Assembly (NCBI GenBank): GCA_017557435.1
Contig: JAFYYR010000013.1
Location: forward strand, 1 to 64,000
Direction of reading: 5' to 3'
Source of the DNA: Pseudobutyrivibrio sp.
GTDB lineage: Bacteria; Bacillota; Clostridia; Lachnospirales; Lachnospiraceae
Length of the DNA stretch: 64,000 nucleotides
The notes beneath the pieces are model-generated. The model was not told the origin of the DNA, ran no database searches, and saw only the letters and a list, made by a program, of their open reading frames with translations. This document shows positions 52,897 to 61,273 of the stretch, piece by piece. Each line of letters opens with the position of its first letter. Positions within the stretch are counted from its first letter, which is position 1. The position numbers and the translations under genes were made by a program.

Positions 52897-53136
52897 ATGG
52901 AACGCGAAGACTTCGACAAGGTGCGAGAATCAGTCAGAGCGCAATGCGGTAGTAGAGTTGTTATTCAGTTAGACAAGGGTCGTAACAAAGTTGACATTCA
53001 GCAAGGTGTTATTCAAGAGGCTTACCCAAGTGTATTTACTATATTAGTTGACGACACTGAGACATGTCCATCACAGTTACTTTCCTTTAGCTATACAGAC
53101 ATCATTACTAAAGAAATACGCATGAAACTTTGCTAG
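52897..53136 (+). CDS. veg: Veg family protein
   Basis: A 79-residue protein of the Veg family, widespread in Firmicutes. In B. subtilis it is abundant and linked to biofilm matrix gene control. The Veg pattern is clear: SVRAQCGSRVVIQLDKGRNK, then GVIQEAYPSVFTI and FSYTDIITK. The ATG at 52897 is preferred because GGGGGAGG precedes it; an in-frame ATG at 52873 lacks a site. A near-consensus promoter and an intrinsic terminator bracket it. Confidence 0.93.
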   Translation: MEREDFDKVRESVRAQCGSRVVIQLDKGRNKVDIQQGVIQEAYPSVFTILVDDTETCPSQLLSFSYTDIITKEIRMKLC

Positions 53137-53173
53137 AGTTTGATTACTAGTTACAATTAAATAATGAAGAATT

Positions 53174-53204
53174 GAGCCGTTGATTTAAATCAGCGGCTCT
53201 TTTT
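53174..53204 (+). terminator. Intrinsic terminator after veg
   Basis: GAGCCGTTGAT / ATCAGCGGCTC stem around TTAA, followed by TTTTT. Confidence 0.9.
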
Positions 53205-53234
53205 AGTTGATGTTAATAGAGTCTTATAAATAAA

Positions 53235-53430
53235 AAGTTACTATTCACAGTTCCTCCCCTACATTCATAATGGAAGTCTTTCAGACTTCTTTCTCAGTGC
53301 TAAAGCACTTAACATTATTCATGTAGGAGGAGTCACTGATTCCAGTTTATAAATATTTAATGATAATTTTCTTACAAGCAAGCTTGACGAAAATTGAACA
53401 TTAAATATTTATAACTGTGAATAGTAACTT
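53235..53430. ncRNA. Structured noncoding element C (candidate RNA)
   Basis: A 196-base element closed by a perfect 18-bp stem (53235-53252 with 53413-53430). Arm one pairs CCTACAT-type bases (53254-53272 with 53313-53332) and contains two perfect hairpins, GAAGTCT-TTC-AGACTTC (53273-53289) and AGTGC-TAAA-GCACT (53296-53309). Arm two pairs TATAAATATTTAATG (53348-53362) with CATTAAATATTTATA (53399-53413), then AATTTTC with GAAAATT. It lies after the veg terminator and before the NlpC/P60 gene. Strand is not determined. No gene inside. I do not recognise the family. Confidence 0.6.
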
Positions 53431-53512
53431 GAAAAGCCACACTACAACTTGTATCATAATATTGAGAGATTATGAGAATTTGCACTAGATATAGAAGGAT
53501 AGATATAGTGTT

Positions 53513-54616
53513 ATGAAATACAAGAAAATTGCTAAGGTAGCATGCTGCTTTGGGTTAATAGCATGCATTATTGGATCAGATTCCACTGTTTCGTTTGCCA
53601 CTCGTACTGTTTCAGAGATTGAGGCAGAGCAGGAGGCCTTACAGGATGAGATTGATGCAATAGATTCGGATATTTATGCAGTCGTTAGTCAGATTGCTGA
53701 GATACAGGCAGAGATAGATGATACAGAAGCGGAGATTGCTGAGACGGAGGAGGCTCTTCAGTCAGCAGAGGCTGCCCGTGATGAGCAGTATGAGGCTATG
53801 AAGCTTCGTATAAAATATATGTATGAGACTCCAGACCCTAGTGTCTTTGAGATGCTTATGGAGTCAGGTAGTATCAGCCAGTTCCTTAACAGACTGGACT
53901 ATGCCAATAGCGTACATGAATATGACGATGAAAAGCTCAATCAGTTCATTGCTACAATAGCAGAAATTGAAGAGCTTGCAGCAGCTTTGGATATTCAAAA
54001 GCAGGAGCTTGAATCAGCTAAGTCCGAACTGGCAGCTCAGGAGGTTGAGCTTGAGGCTGTAGCTGATGAAAAGCGTGGACATATGGATGATCTTGATGCT
54101 GAGTTAAAAGAAGCTAAGGAGATTGCAGCTCGTGAGGCAGCTCTTAGAGCAGCCCGTGAGGCAGCGGCTCGTGCTCAGAATCAGGGTAATGCCACAGCTA
54201 GTGTTTCAGCTGGCTATTCTGGCTACAATGTTAATGGAGACTTAAACCCGGGTTACAGAACAGGTGTTAGTGGTGGAAGCGTTGTTTCTTTCGCTAATCA
54301 ATATGTAGGCTGTCCTTATGTATGGGGTGGTAATTCCCTCAGCAATGGATGTGACTGCTCAGGTTTTGTACAGGGTGTACTTGCCAACTTTGGTATTACC
54401 TATGGTGGCCGTATGACATCTGGTACATTTAGAAATGTTGGCCAGGAGGTTAGCTACAATTACATGCAGCCAGGTGACATTGTTTGTTACCCAGGTCACG
54501 TGGCAATTTACCAGGGCGGCGGCACAATTGTTGAGGCCCAGAGTACAGCAACAGGTATTACCAATTACCGTTCAGTTAACTGTCACTCAATCATTACAAT
54601 TAGAAGAGTACTATGA
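53513..54616 (+). CDS. Secreted coiled-coil NlpC/P60 peptidoglycan hydrolase
   Basis: A 367-residue secreted enzyme that should cleave peptide bonds in peptidoglycan stems. A signal peptide (about 1-30) is followed by long coiled coils (about 32-215), a Gly/Asn/Ser linker and a C-terminal NlpC/P60 domain (about 250-367) with Cys282 in DCSGF and His329 in GHVAIY. The domain order is that of CwlO/PcsB-like hydrolases, which are activated through the coiled coil by FtsEX. Structured element C occupies the spacer upstream. Confidence 0.92.
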   Translation: MKYKKIAKVACCFGLIACIIGSDSTVSFATRTVSEIEAEQEALQDEIDAIDSDIYAVVSQIAEIQAEIDDTEAEIAETEEALQSAEAARDEQYEAMKLRIKYMYETPDPSVFEMLMESGSISQFLNRLDYANSVHEYDDEKLNQFIATIAEIEELAAALDIQKQELESAKSELAAQEVELEAVADEKRGHMDDLDAELKEAKEIAAREAALRAAREAAARAQNQGNATASVSAGYSGYNVNGDLNPGYRTGVSGGSVVSFANQYVGCPYVWGGNSLSNGCDCSGFVQGVLANFGITYGGRMTSGTFRNVGQEVSYNYMQPGDIVCYPGHVAIYQGGGTIVEAQSTATGITNYRSVNCHSIITIRRVL

Positions 54617-55329
54617 CAAAACAAAAGCTTATTAAATCAATAGTCTTATTAGTATGCGTAGCTGTAGTAGGCTACGTATTACTTAATGTAAACTTTAATA
54701 GAGACAAGCTTGATTATAATGAGCATTTATCTGATGTTGCAGTTACAATTGACGGAGAAAAGGTAACCTACCAGGATTTGGCTTTTTACATTCTCTTTGA
54801 GGAGAGAAAGGTGGAGGAGCAGGCTAGAATATACAATCCAGATTCTCCAAAGGATTATTGGAATCTCCACACCAATGACACCTTCATTCAGGAAGAGGCC
54901 AAAAATGTTGTGATGGAGATGGCTATTCACGACCATCTTTTCTATCAGCTTGCTGTGGAGGACGGTATGGATACTCTAACAGCCGACGAGGAAAAAGACT
55001 TAGAATTTGCCATTACAGATTTCTGGGAAGACTTATATGATGAGCAGTGGGAGAAGCTGCCATGCGACCAGGATACCATCAATGAGCAGATTAGACTTGC
55101 TGCTGTGGCAGAGAAGTTCCAAAATTACCTTGCTGAGAATAAGGGACCGAGCCAAGCTGCATACAAATACGACGGCTACTATTATGAGCAGATTAGAAGT
55201 GAGCATTCCATTAAAATTAATGACAAGCTCTGGAATAGATTTGTTCTTGGAGATGTTACACTGACACATACTCATTTAAATTACATTAATGGTTTAAATA
55301 ATGAGAACAAGAAAAAGAAAGAAGATTAG
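54613..55329 (+). CDS. Membrane-anchored SurA-N/PrsA-N-like protein without PPIase domain
   Basis: A 238-residue protein with an N-terminal membrane helix (about 7-26) and an extracytoplasmic helical part. The stretch VAVTIDGEKVTYQDLAFYIL (about 42-61) resembles the start of the SurA/PrsA chaperone N-domain, but no parvulin domain follows. The Lys-rich end is short. It overlaps the hydrolase gene by four bases (ATGA), so it may help that secreted enzyme fold. This is an inference from context; the family is only loosely recognised. Confidence 0.7.
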   Translation: MTKQKLIKSIVLLVCVAVVGYVLLNVNFNRDKLDYNEHLSDVAVTIDGEKVTYQDLAFYILFEERKVEEQARIYNPDSPKDYWNLHTNDTFIQEEAKNVVMEMAIHDHLFYQLAVEDGMDTLTADEEKDLEFAITDFWEDLYDEQWEKLPCDQDTINEQIRLAAVAEKFQNYLAENKGPSQAAYKYDGYYYEQIRSEHSIKINDKLWNRFVLGDVTLTHTHLNYINGLNNENKKKKED

Positions 55330-55342
55330 AAAGGCAATAACA

Positions 55343-56215
55343 ATGAGTAAGTTAAATAGAAACGACCCTTGCTGGTGCGGCAGTGGTCGTAAATACAAGC
55401 AGTGCCATGAGGCCTTCGATAGAAAAATCGAAAGCTTTGCGGTTAAGGGACACAAGGTTCCTACTCACGATCTGATTAAGACACCGGAACAGATTGAGAA
55501 AATTAGACAGTCAGCAGTTATTAACATGGCATGCCTTGATGCTGTTGCTGAGGCAATTCACGAGGGCATGGCAACATCAGAAATCGATAAGATTGTCTAC
55601 GAGACAACTACTAAAATGGGAGGTATCCCTGCACCACTTAATTACGAGGGCTTCCCATACAGCGTATGTACATCAGTAAATGACCAGGTATGTCACGGTT
55701 ATCCTTCTGATGATGTTATCCTTAAAAGTGGTGACATAGTAAATGTAGATTGTTCCACAATTTTAGATGGATATTTTTCAGATTCATCTAGAATGTTCAT
55801 GATAGGCGATGTTGACCCAGAGACAAGAAAGCTTGTTGAGGTCACAAAGGAGTGCTGTGATTTAGGACTAGAGCAGGTTAAGCCATGGGGATTTTTAGGC
55901 GATGTTGGAGCAGCTATCTGCAAGCACGCTCACGCTAATGGTTATCAGGTGGTTAGAGAAATCGGTGGTCATGGAGTGGGACTTGAGTTCCACGAGGAGC
56001 CATGGGTTGGCTATAATACACTTCCTGGCACAGAGATGTTACTTGTTCCAGGATTTATGTTTACAATTGAGCCTATGATTAACATGGGCACACAGAAAAT
56101 AAAGACAGACCCTAACAATGGCTGGGAAGTTTCCACACTTGATGGCAAGCCATCAGCCCAGTGGGAATATCAGGTACTTGTTACAGAGACTGGATACGAG
56201 GTAATTTCATATTGA
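55343..56215 (+). CDS. map: Methionine aminopeptidase type I with SEC-C zinc motif
   Basis: A 290-residue metalloprotease that removes the initiator methionine. Residues 1-25 are a SEC-C motif (PCWCGSGRKYKQCH; Cys10, Cys12, Cys21 and His22), as in the MetAP-SEC-C forms of clostridia. The catalytic domain has VDCSTILDGYFSDSSRM, GGHGVGLEFHEEP, FTIEPM and EYQVLVTETG, supplying the Asp, His and Glu metal ligands. The ATG at 55343 has AAAGG upstream; the longer frame back to 55301 overlaps the previous gene and lacks a site. TGATG couples it to rsuA. Confidence 0.93.
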   Translation: MSKLNRNDPCWCGSGRKYKQCHEAFDRKIESFAVKGHKVPTHDLIKTPEQIEKIRQSAVINMACLDAVAEAIHEGMATSEIDKIVYETTTKMGGIPAPLNYEGFPYSVCTSVNDQVCHGYPSDDVILKSGDIVNVDCSTILDGYFSDSSRMFMIGDVDPETRKLVEVTKECCDLGLEQVKPWGFLGDVGAAICKHAHANGYQVVREIGGHGVGLEFHEEPWVGYNTLPGTEMLLVPGFMFTIEPMINMGTQKIKTDPNNGWEVSTLDGKPSAQWEYQVLVTETGYEVISY

Positions 56216-56910
56216 TGCGATTAGACAAGCTTTTGGTAGAATTAAATATCGGAACAAGGTCTGAGGTTAAGGCTCTTCTTAAGAAGGGCCTTATTTTTGT
56301 AGACGGACAAAAGGCCATAAAGCCTGAGACAAAGGTAGATGAAAACTCAGTGGTGATTTCATATCAGGGTAAGGAATACACATACCAGCAATTTTCTTAT
56401 TATGTGATGAACAAGCCTAAGGGATTGATAACTGCCACAGAGGATGCTCACGATAGGACGGTTATGGATTTGTTTTATGAGAAATGTCCAGACGCCCCAA
56501 AGGGATTGTCACCAGTGGGAAGACTTGATAAGGACACAACAGGACTTCTTCTCATAACAAATGATGGAAAGCTGGCACATGAGCTTTTATCTCCTAAGAA
56601 ACACGTGGATAAAACATATTTTGTTACGCTAGATGGAGAGTTGTCAGATGAGGATATCGCTGCCTTAGAATCTGGAGTACGAATCGGTGAGGGAGATCTT
56701 ACGGCTCCAGCTACAGTTAAATATGAAGGAGGCAATACCTGTTACATTACAATCCATGAAGGTAAGTTCCATCAGGTGAAGAGAATGTTCTTTGCAGTAG
56801 GCAGGGAAGTCCTTGAATTAAAGCGAACTTCTTTTGGACAACTTACCCTAGATGAGGAAGATTTACCTGTTGGGCACATTAACAAACTAAAGTGTGAAAG
56901 TTTTTATTGA
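56215..56910 (+). CDS. rsuA: 16S rRNA pseudouridine synthase RsuA family
   Basis: A 231-residue enzyme that converts a uridine in 16S rRNA to pseudouridine. An S4 RNA-binding domain (about 1-60, MRLDKLLVELNIGTRSEV) precedes the synthase domain, which has the catalytic Asp in GRLDKDTTGLLLITNDG and the late KRMFFAVGREV. The start ATG overlaps the map stop (TGATG), so they are translationally coupled. It could be a closely related RluB/RluE-type enzyme. Confidence 0.9.
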   Translation: MRLDKLLVELNIGTRSEVKALLKKGLIFVDGQKAIKPETKVDENSVVISYQGKEYTYQQFSYYVMNKPKGLITATEDAHDRTVMDLFYEKCPDAPKGLSPVGRLDKDTTGLLLITNDGKLAHELLSPKKHVDKTYFVTLDGELSDEDIAALESGVRIGEGDLTAPATVKYEGGNTCYITIHEGKFHQVKRMFFAVGREVLELKRTSFGQLTLDEEDLPVGHINKLKCESFY

Positions 56911-56935
56911 CGATTTAACAAACAAGTTTTATCAT
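56907..56935 (+). promoter_or_regulatory. Promoter of the liv operon
   Basis: TTGACG (56907-56912) and TATCAT (56930-56935) are 17 bases apart. The -35 overlaps the stop codon of rsuA. A dyad TGAAAATC / GATTTTCA (56982-56989 with 57004-57011) lies in the leader. Confidence 0.6.
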
Positions 56936-57030
56936 AGTCTAATCGAGGGGTTTTAGAATTTAAAGCGATAAAGCGAAAAAGTGAAAATCTGATTGGGGAA
57001 TGGGATTTTCAAGTACAGGAGGAAATAGAT

Positions 57031-58212
57031 ATGAAGAAGTTTCTTAGTCTTGCGCTTAGCGCATCAATGGCGACTGCTTTACTCGTAGGCTGTGGTAATA
57101 GCGGTAATTCTACAGGATCAGATAATGTAGATACTTCAGGAGAACTTGTTTGGAAGATTGGTGGCATCGGCCCTGTAACAGGTGGTGCTGCTCAGTATGG
57201 ACAGGGAGTTGAGAATGCAATTCAGCTTGCTGTTGATGAGATAAATGCAGAGGGCGGTATCAATGGATACCAGATAGCTTTTAATTTCCAGGATGATGAG
57301 GCAGATGCTCAGAAGGCTGTTAATGCTTACAACACACTTAAGGATTGGGGCATGCAGATTCTCGAGGGTACAGTTACATCTGGTGCCTGCGCAGCTGTTT
57401 CAGCAGAGACATACAATGACAGAATTTTCCAGCTTACACCATCAGCTTCATCTACTAGTGTAACAGAGGGAAATGACAATACATTCCAGATCTGCTTCTC
57501 AGATCCTAACCAGGGTACTGTTTCAGCAGACTATATTGCAGATAACAATCTTGGAACTAAAATCGGTGTAATCTTTGATAGCTCTGATCCATACTCTTCA
57601 GGTGTATATCAGAACTTCGCAGCAGAGGCACAGGCTAAGGGCCTTGAGATTGTTGCTACAGAGTCATTTACACAGGATAACAAGACAGACTTTACAACAC
57701 AGCTTAACAAGTGTAAGGACGCAGGTGCAGACCTTTTATTCCTTCCATTCTACTATCAGGAGGGTTCGGTAGTACTTACACAGGCTAACCAGATTGGATA
57801 TGATCCAGTAATGTTTGGTGTAGATGGTTTCGACGGATTACTTGGTGTTGAGAACTTCGATGTTAGCCTTGCAGAGGGTGTATATCTTCTTACACCATTC
57901 GCAGCAGATGCAACAGATGATGCTACAAAGTCATTCGTAGCAAGCTACGAGGAGAAATTTGGTGGCACACCTAACCAGTTCGCAGCAGATGCTTACGACG
58001 GAGTTTACATCTTAAAGGAAGCTATCGAGGCAGAAGGCCTTACACCAGATGCTTCTAACGAGGAAATCTGTGATGCACTTATTGCACAGATTCAGCAGGT
58101 TAACTACAACGGACTTACAGGTGAGAATATGACATGGAATGATGCCGGCGAAGTATCAAAGGCACCAAAGGCTGTCATCATCAAAGATGGCGGTTACGTA
58201 TCAGCAGAATAA
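57031..58212 (+). CDS. livK: Branched-chain amino-acid ABC transporter, substrate-binding lipoprotein
   Basis: A 393-residue lipoprotein of the periplasmic-binding-protein type I fold. The lipobox LLVGC places the lipidated Cys at 21. IGGIGPVTGGAAQYGQG near residue 48 is typical of LivJ/LivK. It captures leucine, isoleucine or valine (or a related amino acid) outside the membrane and passes it to LivH-LivM. A 315-base spacer with repeat B3 separates it from livH, unlike the tight spacing of the other liv genes. Confidence 0.92.
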   Translation: MKKFLSLALSASMATALLVGCGNSGNSTGSDNVDTSGELVWKIGGIGPVTGGAAQYGQGVENAIQLAVDEINAEGGINGYQIAFNFQDDEADAQKAVNAYNTLKDWGMQILEGTVTSGACAAVSAETYNDRIFQLTPSASSTSVTEGNDNTFQICFSDPNQGTVSADYIADNNLGTKIGVIFDSSDPYSSGVYQNFAAEAQAKGLEIVATESFTQDNKTDFTTQLNKCKDAGADLLFLPFYYQEGSVVLTQANQIGYDPVMFGVDGFDGLLGVENFDVSLAEGVYLLTPFAADATDDATKSFVASYEEKFGGTPNQFAADAYDGVYILKEAIEAEGLTPDASNEEICDALIAQIQQVNYNGLTGENMTWNDAGEVSKAPKAVIIKDGGYVSAE

Positions 58213-58245
58213 CCAAGTAGGTCGGTTACGTTCACAAATATAATT

Positions 58246-58400
58246 ATTCCGTTACGCTCTCAAGCCTAAGATATTAGCGGGAAAGCAGCACCCATTTAAT
58301 AATCGCTTCGCGATGGGTGCGCTGTTGCAAACAGGTTTTCCCACTTACGTGGGATAGCCTATTTGCTCTCAACACTTAGAGCTTGATAGCTACGGATAGG
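58246..58400 (-). repeat. Structured repeat, copy B3 (bulged-stem family, inverted)
   Basis: The stem pairs CAAGCCTAAG (58261-58270) with CTTAGAGCTTG (58375-58385). Read on the minus strand it is CAAGCTCTAAG with CTTAGGCTTG, the same bulged T as in B1 and B2 but with one base pair inverted, a compensatory change. Inside are GCACCCAT / ATGGGTGC (58288-58320), GGGAAA with TTTCCC and CCCAC-TTAC-GTGGG (58340-58353). It fills the livK-livH spacer. Confidence 0.65.
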
Positions 58401-58527
58401 GATAAAGTTTGTTATCTACTGCCGGATTTATCATTACTGAATATAGATACATCAATGACGATGTGGGGAAATCCATCTGCGATTTCTTTGCATCGTATTT
58501 AATTTTTTTTGAAAGGAAGTTTAGGTT

Positions 58528-59409
58528 ATGGGATTTTTAACCTATTTGATTAACGGCTTAAGCTTAGGAAGTGTATACGCGATAATCGCCTTGGGATATA
58601 CCATGGTTTATGGTATTGCTAAGATGCTTAACTTTGCCCACGGTGATGTAATCATGATTGGCGCATATTTGGTGTTCATGACAATGACAGGTTCAGGAAT
58701 GCCAGTTGTGGTCTCAATAGTGATTTCAATCATTTGCTGTACAGCTCTTGGAATGCTTATAGAAAAGGTGGCATACAAGCCCCTTAGAAAGGCAACAAAC
58801 CTTGCGGTACTGATTACAGCTATCGGCGTCAGCTACTTCTTGCAGAATATGGCGCTGTTGATTTTTGGCTCTAATCCTATTTCGTTTACTTCAGTAATCA
58901 CTTGGCAGGGCATCACACTTGCAGGTGGACAGCTTAAAATCAATGGTGTAACAATCATTACTATTATTACATGTTTAATTATCATGGTAGCTTTGATGTG
59001 GTTTGTTAAGCACACTAAGCCAGGGCAGGCTATGAGAGCTGTATCTGAGGATAGAGATGCAGCCACACTTATGGGAATCAATGTAAACGGAACTATTTCC
59101 CTTACATTTGCAATTGGTTCAGGACTTGCAGCAATCGCTGGTGCATTGCTTTGCAGTTCTTATCCAGTTCTTACACCATACACAGGCTCTATGCCAGGTA
59201 TCAAGGCATTTACTGCTGCGGTATTTGGAGGAATCGGTTCTATTCCTGGAGCATTAATTGGTGGACTTTTACTTGGTATTATCGAAAATCTTGCAAAGGC
59301 GTACATCTCAAGCCAGCTTGCAGATGCTATCGTATTTGCAGTACTTATTATTGTGTTGCTTGTTAAACCTACAGGAATTCTTGGCAAGCAGACAAAAGAG
59401 AAAGTGTAG
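58528..59409 (+). CDS. livH: Branched-chain amino-acid ABC transporter permease LivH
   Basis: A 293-residue integral membrane permease with about eight helices. GSVYAIIALGYTMVYGI at the N-terminus and an AFTAAVFGGIGSIPGALIGG stretch near residue 235 are typical of LivH. It forms the membrane channel with LivM. RBS AAAGGAAG precedes the ATG. Confidence 0.94.
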   Translation: MGFLTYLINGLSLGSVYAIIALGYTMVYGIAKMLNFAHGDVIMIGAYLVFMTMTGSGMPVVVSIVISIICCTALGMLIEKVAYKPLRKATNLAVLITAIGVSYFLQNMALLIFGSNPISFTSVITWQGITLAGGQLKINGVTIITIITCLIIMVALMWFVKHTKPGQAMRAVSEDRDAATLMGINVNGTISLTFAIGSGLAAIAGALLCSSYPVLTPYTGSMPGIKAFTAAVFGGIGSIPGALIGGLLLGIIENLAKAYISSQLADAIVFAVLIIVLLVKPTGILGKQTKEKV

Positions 59410-59418
59410 GTGGCAGCT

Positions 59419-60495
59419 ATGAAAAATCTTAATAAATCTACACAGAAATTACTTACAACTATCGGACTAATCGTTGTTTTATATTTAGTGGTTACAATCA
59501 TGGAGGCAACAGGTAATCTCAGCTCTCTTATGGGTGGTCTTATGGTACCTGTATGTGCATTCTCTCTTGTTGCAGTAGGACTTAACCTCTGCGTTGGATA
59601 TCTTGGAGAGTTATCACTTGGACATGCTGGATTCATGTGCGTTGGTGCATTTACATCAGCATTTTTCTCAAAGGTATTTATGAATACTATTCCAGATGTA
59701 CCACGTTTTATATTGGCATTTATCATTGGTACAGCTATGGCAGCATTGTTTGGATTCCTTATTGCTATTCCAGTTCTTAGACTTAGTGGAGATTACCTTG
59801 CAATCGTAACACTTGCCTTCGGCGAGATTATTAAAAATGTAATCAACACTCTTTACGTAGGAATTGATGGAAATGGAGTTCATGTTTCAATCAAGGATAT
59901 GCTTTCACTTGGCATGGAGCCAGGAGGACAGGTAATTGTAAATGGCGCTCAGGGTATCACAGGTACACCTCGCCAGTCTACATTCCTTATCTCCGTGGTA
60001 CTCCTTATTATAGTTCTTATTCTTACTTACAATTTTGTACATTCGAGAACAGGACGTGCAGTGCAGGCTATCCGTGATAATCAGATTGCAGCTGAGACAG
60101 TTGGACTTCCAATTACAAAATATAAGCTGATTGCATTTACATTATCAGCAGGTATTGCCGGAGTGGGCGGTGTGCTTTTTGCTCACAATATCAGCTCAAT
60201 TCAGGCTACAACTAATACTTTTGGTTACAACATGTCTATCATGATTTTGGTTTATGTTGTACTTGGTGGCATCGGTAACTTCAGAGGCTCTATCATTGCA
60301 ACAGCAGTGCTTTATTTGCTTCCAGAGCTTTTAAGAGGCATGCAGAATTACCGTATGCTCATCTACTCTATAGTACTTATTGTACTTATGTTATTTAACT
60401 GGGCACCAGGTATTTTAAAATGGAGAGAGAAGCACGGATTTACAGCCGCAGCTCTTTCACAGAAATTTGGTAAAAAGAAAAAGGAGGTGCAGTAA
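59419..60495 (+). CDS. livM: Branched-chain amino-acid ABC transporter permease LivM
   Basis: A 358-residue integral membrane permease. NLCVGYLGELSLGHAGFMCVGA near residue 60 and VYVVLGGIGNFRGSIIATAVL near residue 280 are LivM signatures. The ATG at 59419 fits AGGTGG six bases upstream better than a GTG at 59410. It overlaps livG by one base. Confidence 0.93.
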   Translation: MKNLNKSTQKLLTTIGLIVVLYLVVTIMEATGNLSSLMGGLMVPVCAFSLVAVGLNLCVGYLGELSLGHAGFMCVGAFTSAFFSKVFMNTIPDVPRFILAFIIGTAMAALFGFLIAIPVLRLSGDYLAIVTLAFGEIIKNVINTLYVGIDGNGVHVSIKDMLSLGMEPGGQVIVNGAQGITGTPRQSTFLISVVLLIIVLILTYNFVHSRTGRAVQAIRDNQIAAETVGLPITKYKLIAFTLSAGIAGVGGVLFAHNISSIQATTNTFGYNMSIMILVYVVLGGIGNFRGSIIATAVLYLLPELLRGMQNYRMLIYSIVLIVLMLFNWAPGILKWREKHGFTAAALSQKFGKKKKEVQ

Positions 60496-61253
60496 TGAGT
60501 TTACTTGAAGTATCATCTCTTGGCATTTCCTTTGGTGGACTTAGAGCAGTTGATGAATTTAATCTTAAAATCGAAAAGGGCGAATTATACGGTCTGATTG
60601 GACCAAATGGAGCTGGTAAGACTACAGTTTTCAATATGCTTACTGGAATCTATAAGCCTACAGACGGCAAGATTTTCCTTGATGGCAAGGATATTACAGG
60701 CAAGAAGACAGCTGACATTAATAAGGCAGGTATCGCCAGAACTTTCCAGAATATTAGACTTTTTGGAGATCAGTCAGTTCTTGATAATGTAAAAATTGGA
60801 CTTCACAATTCCTTTGACTACAGTACAGCTACAGGAATCTTTAGACTTCCAAAGTACTTTTCGGTAGAAAAGGATATGGACAAGAAGGCTCTTGAGATTT
60901 TATCTGTATTTGGACTTGATAAGGAGGCTGATGTACTTGCTTCTAATCTTCCTTATGGAAAGCAGCGTCAGCTTGAGATTGCAAGAGCACTTGCAACTAA
61001 TCCATCACTTCTTCTTTTGGATGAGCCAGCTGCTGGTATGAATCCAAATGAGACAAAGGATTTGATGGATACAATAGCTCTTATTAGAAAAGAGTTTGGT
61101 GTAACAATTCTTTTGATTGAGCATGATATGAAACTTGTATCTGGTATATGTGAGAAGCTTACAGTGCTTAATTTTGGACGTGTACTTTCACAGGGAGAGA
61201 CATCAACAGTACTTAATGATCCAGAGGTTATTAAGGCTTATCTTGGAGAATAA
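60495..61253 (+). CDS. livG: Branched-chain amino-acid ABC transporter ATP-binding protein LivG
   Basis: A 252-residue ATPase. Walker A is GPNGAGKTT (about 34-42), an N-terminal GISFGGLRAVDEF and ARTFQNIRLF are LivG-typical, the ABC signature is LPYGKQRQLEIARAL and Walker B is LLLLDEPAAGMNP. The start overlaps the livM stop (TAATGA), so translation is coupled. Confidence 0.95.
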   Translation: MSLLEVSSLGISFGGLRAVDEFNLKIEKGELYGLIGPNGAGKTTVFNMLTGIYKPTDGKIFLDGKDITGKKTADINKAGIARTFQNIRLFGDQSVLDNVKIGLHNSFDYSTATGIFRLPKYFSVEKDMDKKALEILSVFGLDKEADVLASNLPYGKQRQLEIARALATNPSLLLLDEPAAGMNPNETKDLMDTIALIRKEFGVTILLIEHDMKLVSGICEKLTVLNFGRVLSQGETSTVLNDPEVIKAYLGE

Positions 61254-61273
61254 TACAAACAGAGGATTTAGAA

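Noticed and set aside
56982-57011. Riboswitch in the livK leader
   Set aside because: Only one 8-bp dyad is visible and no known aptamer pattern (T-box, leucine leader) was found.
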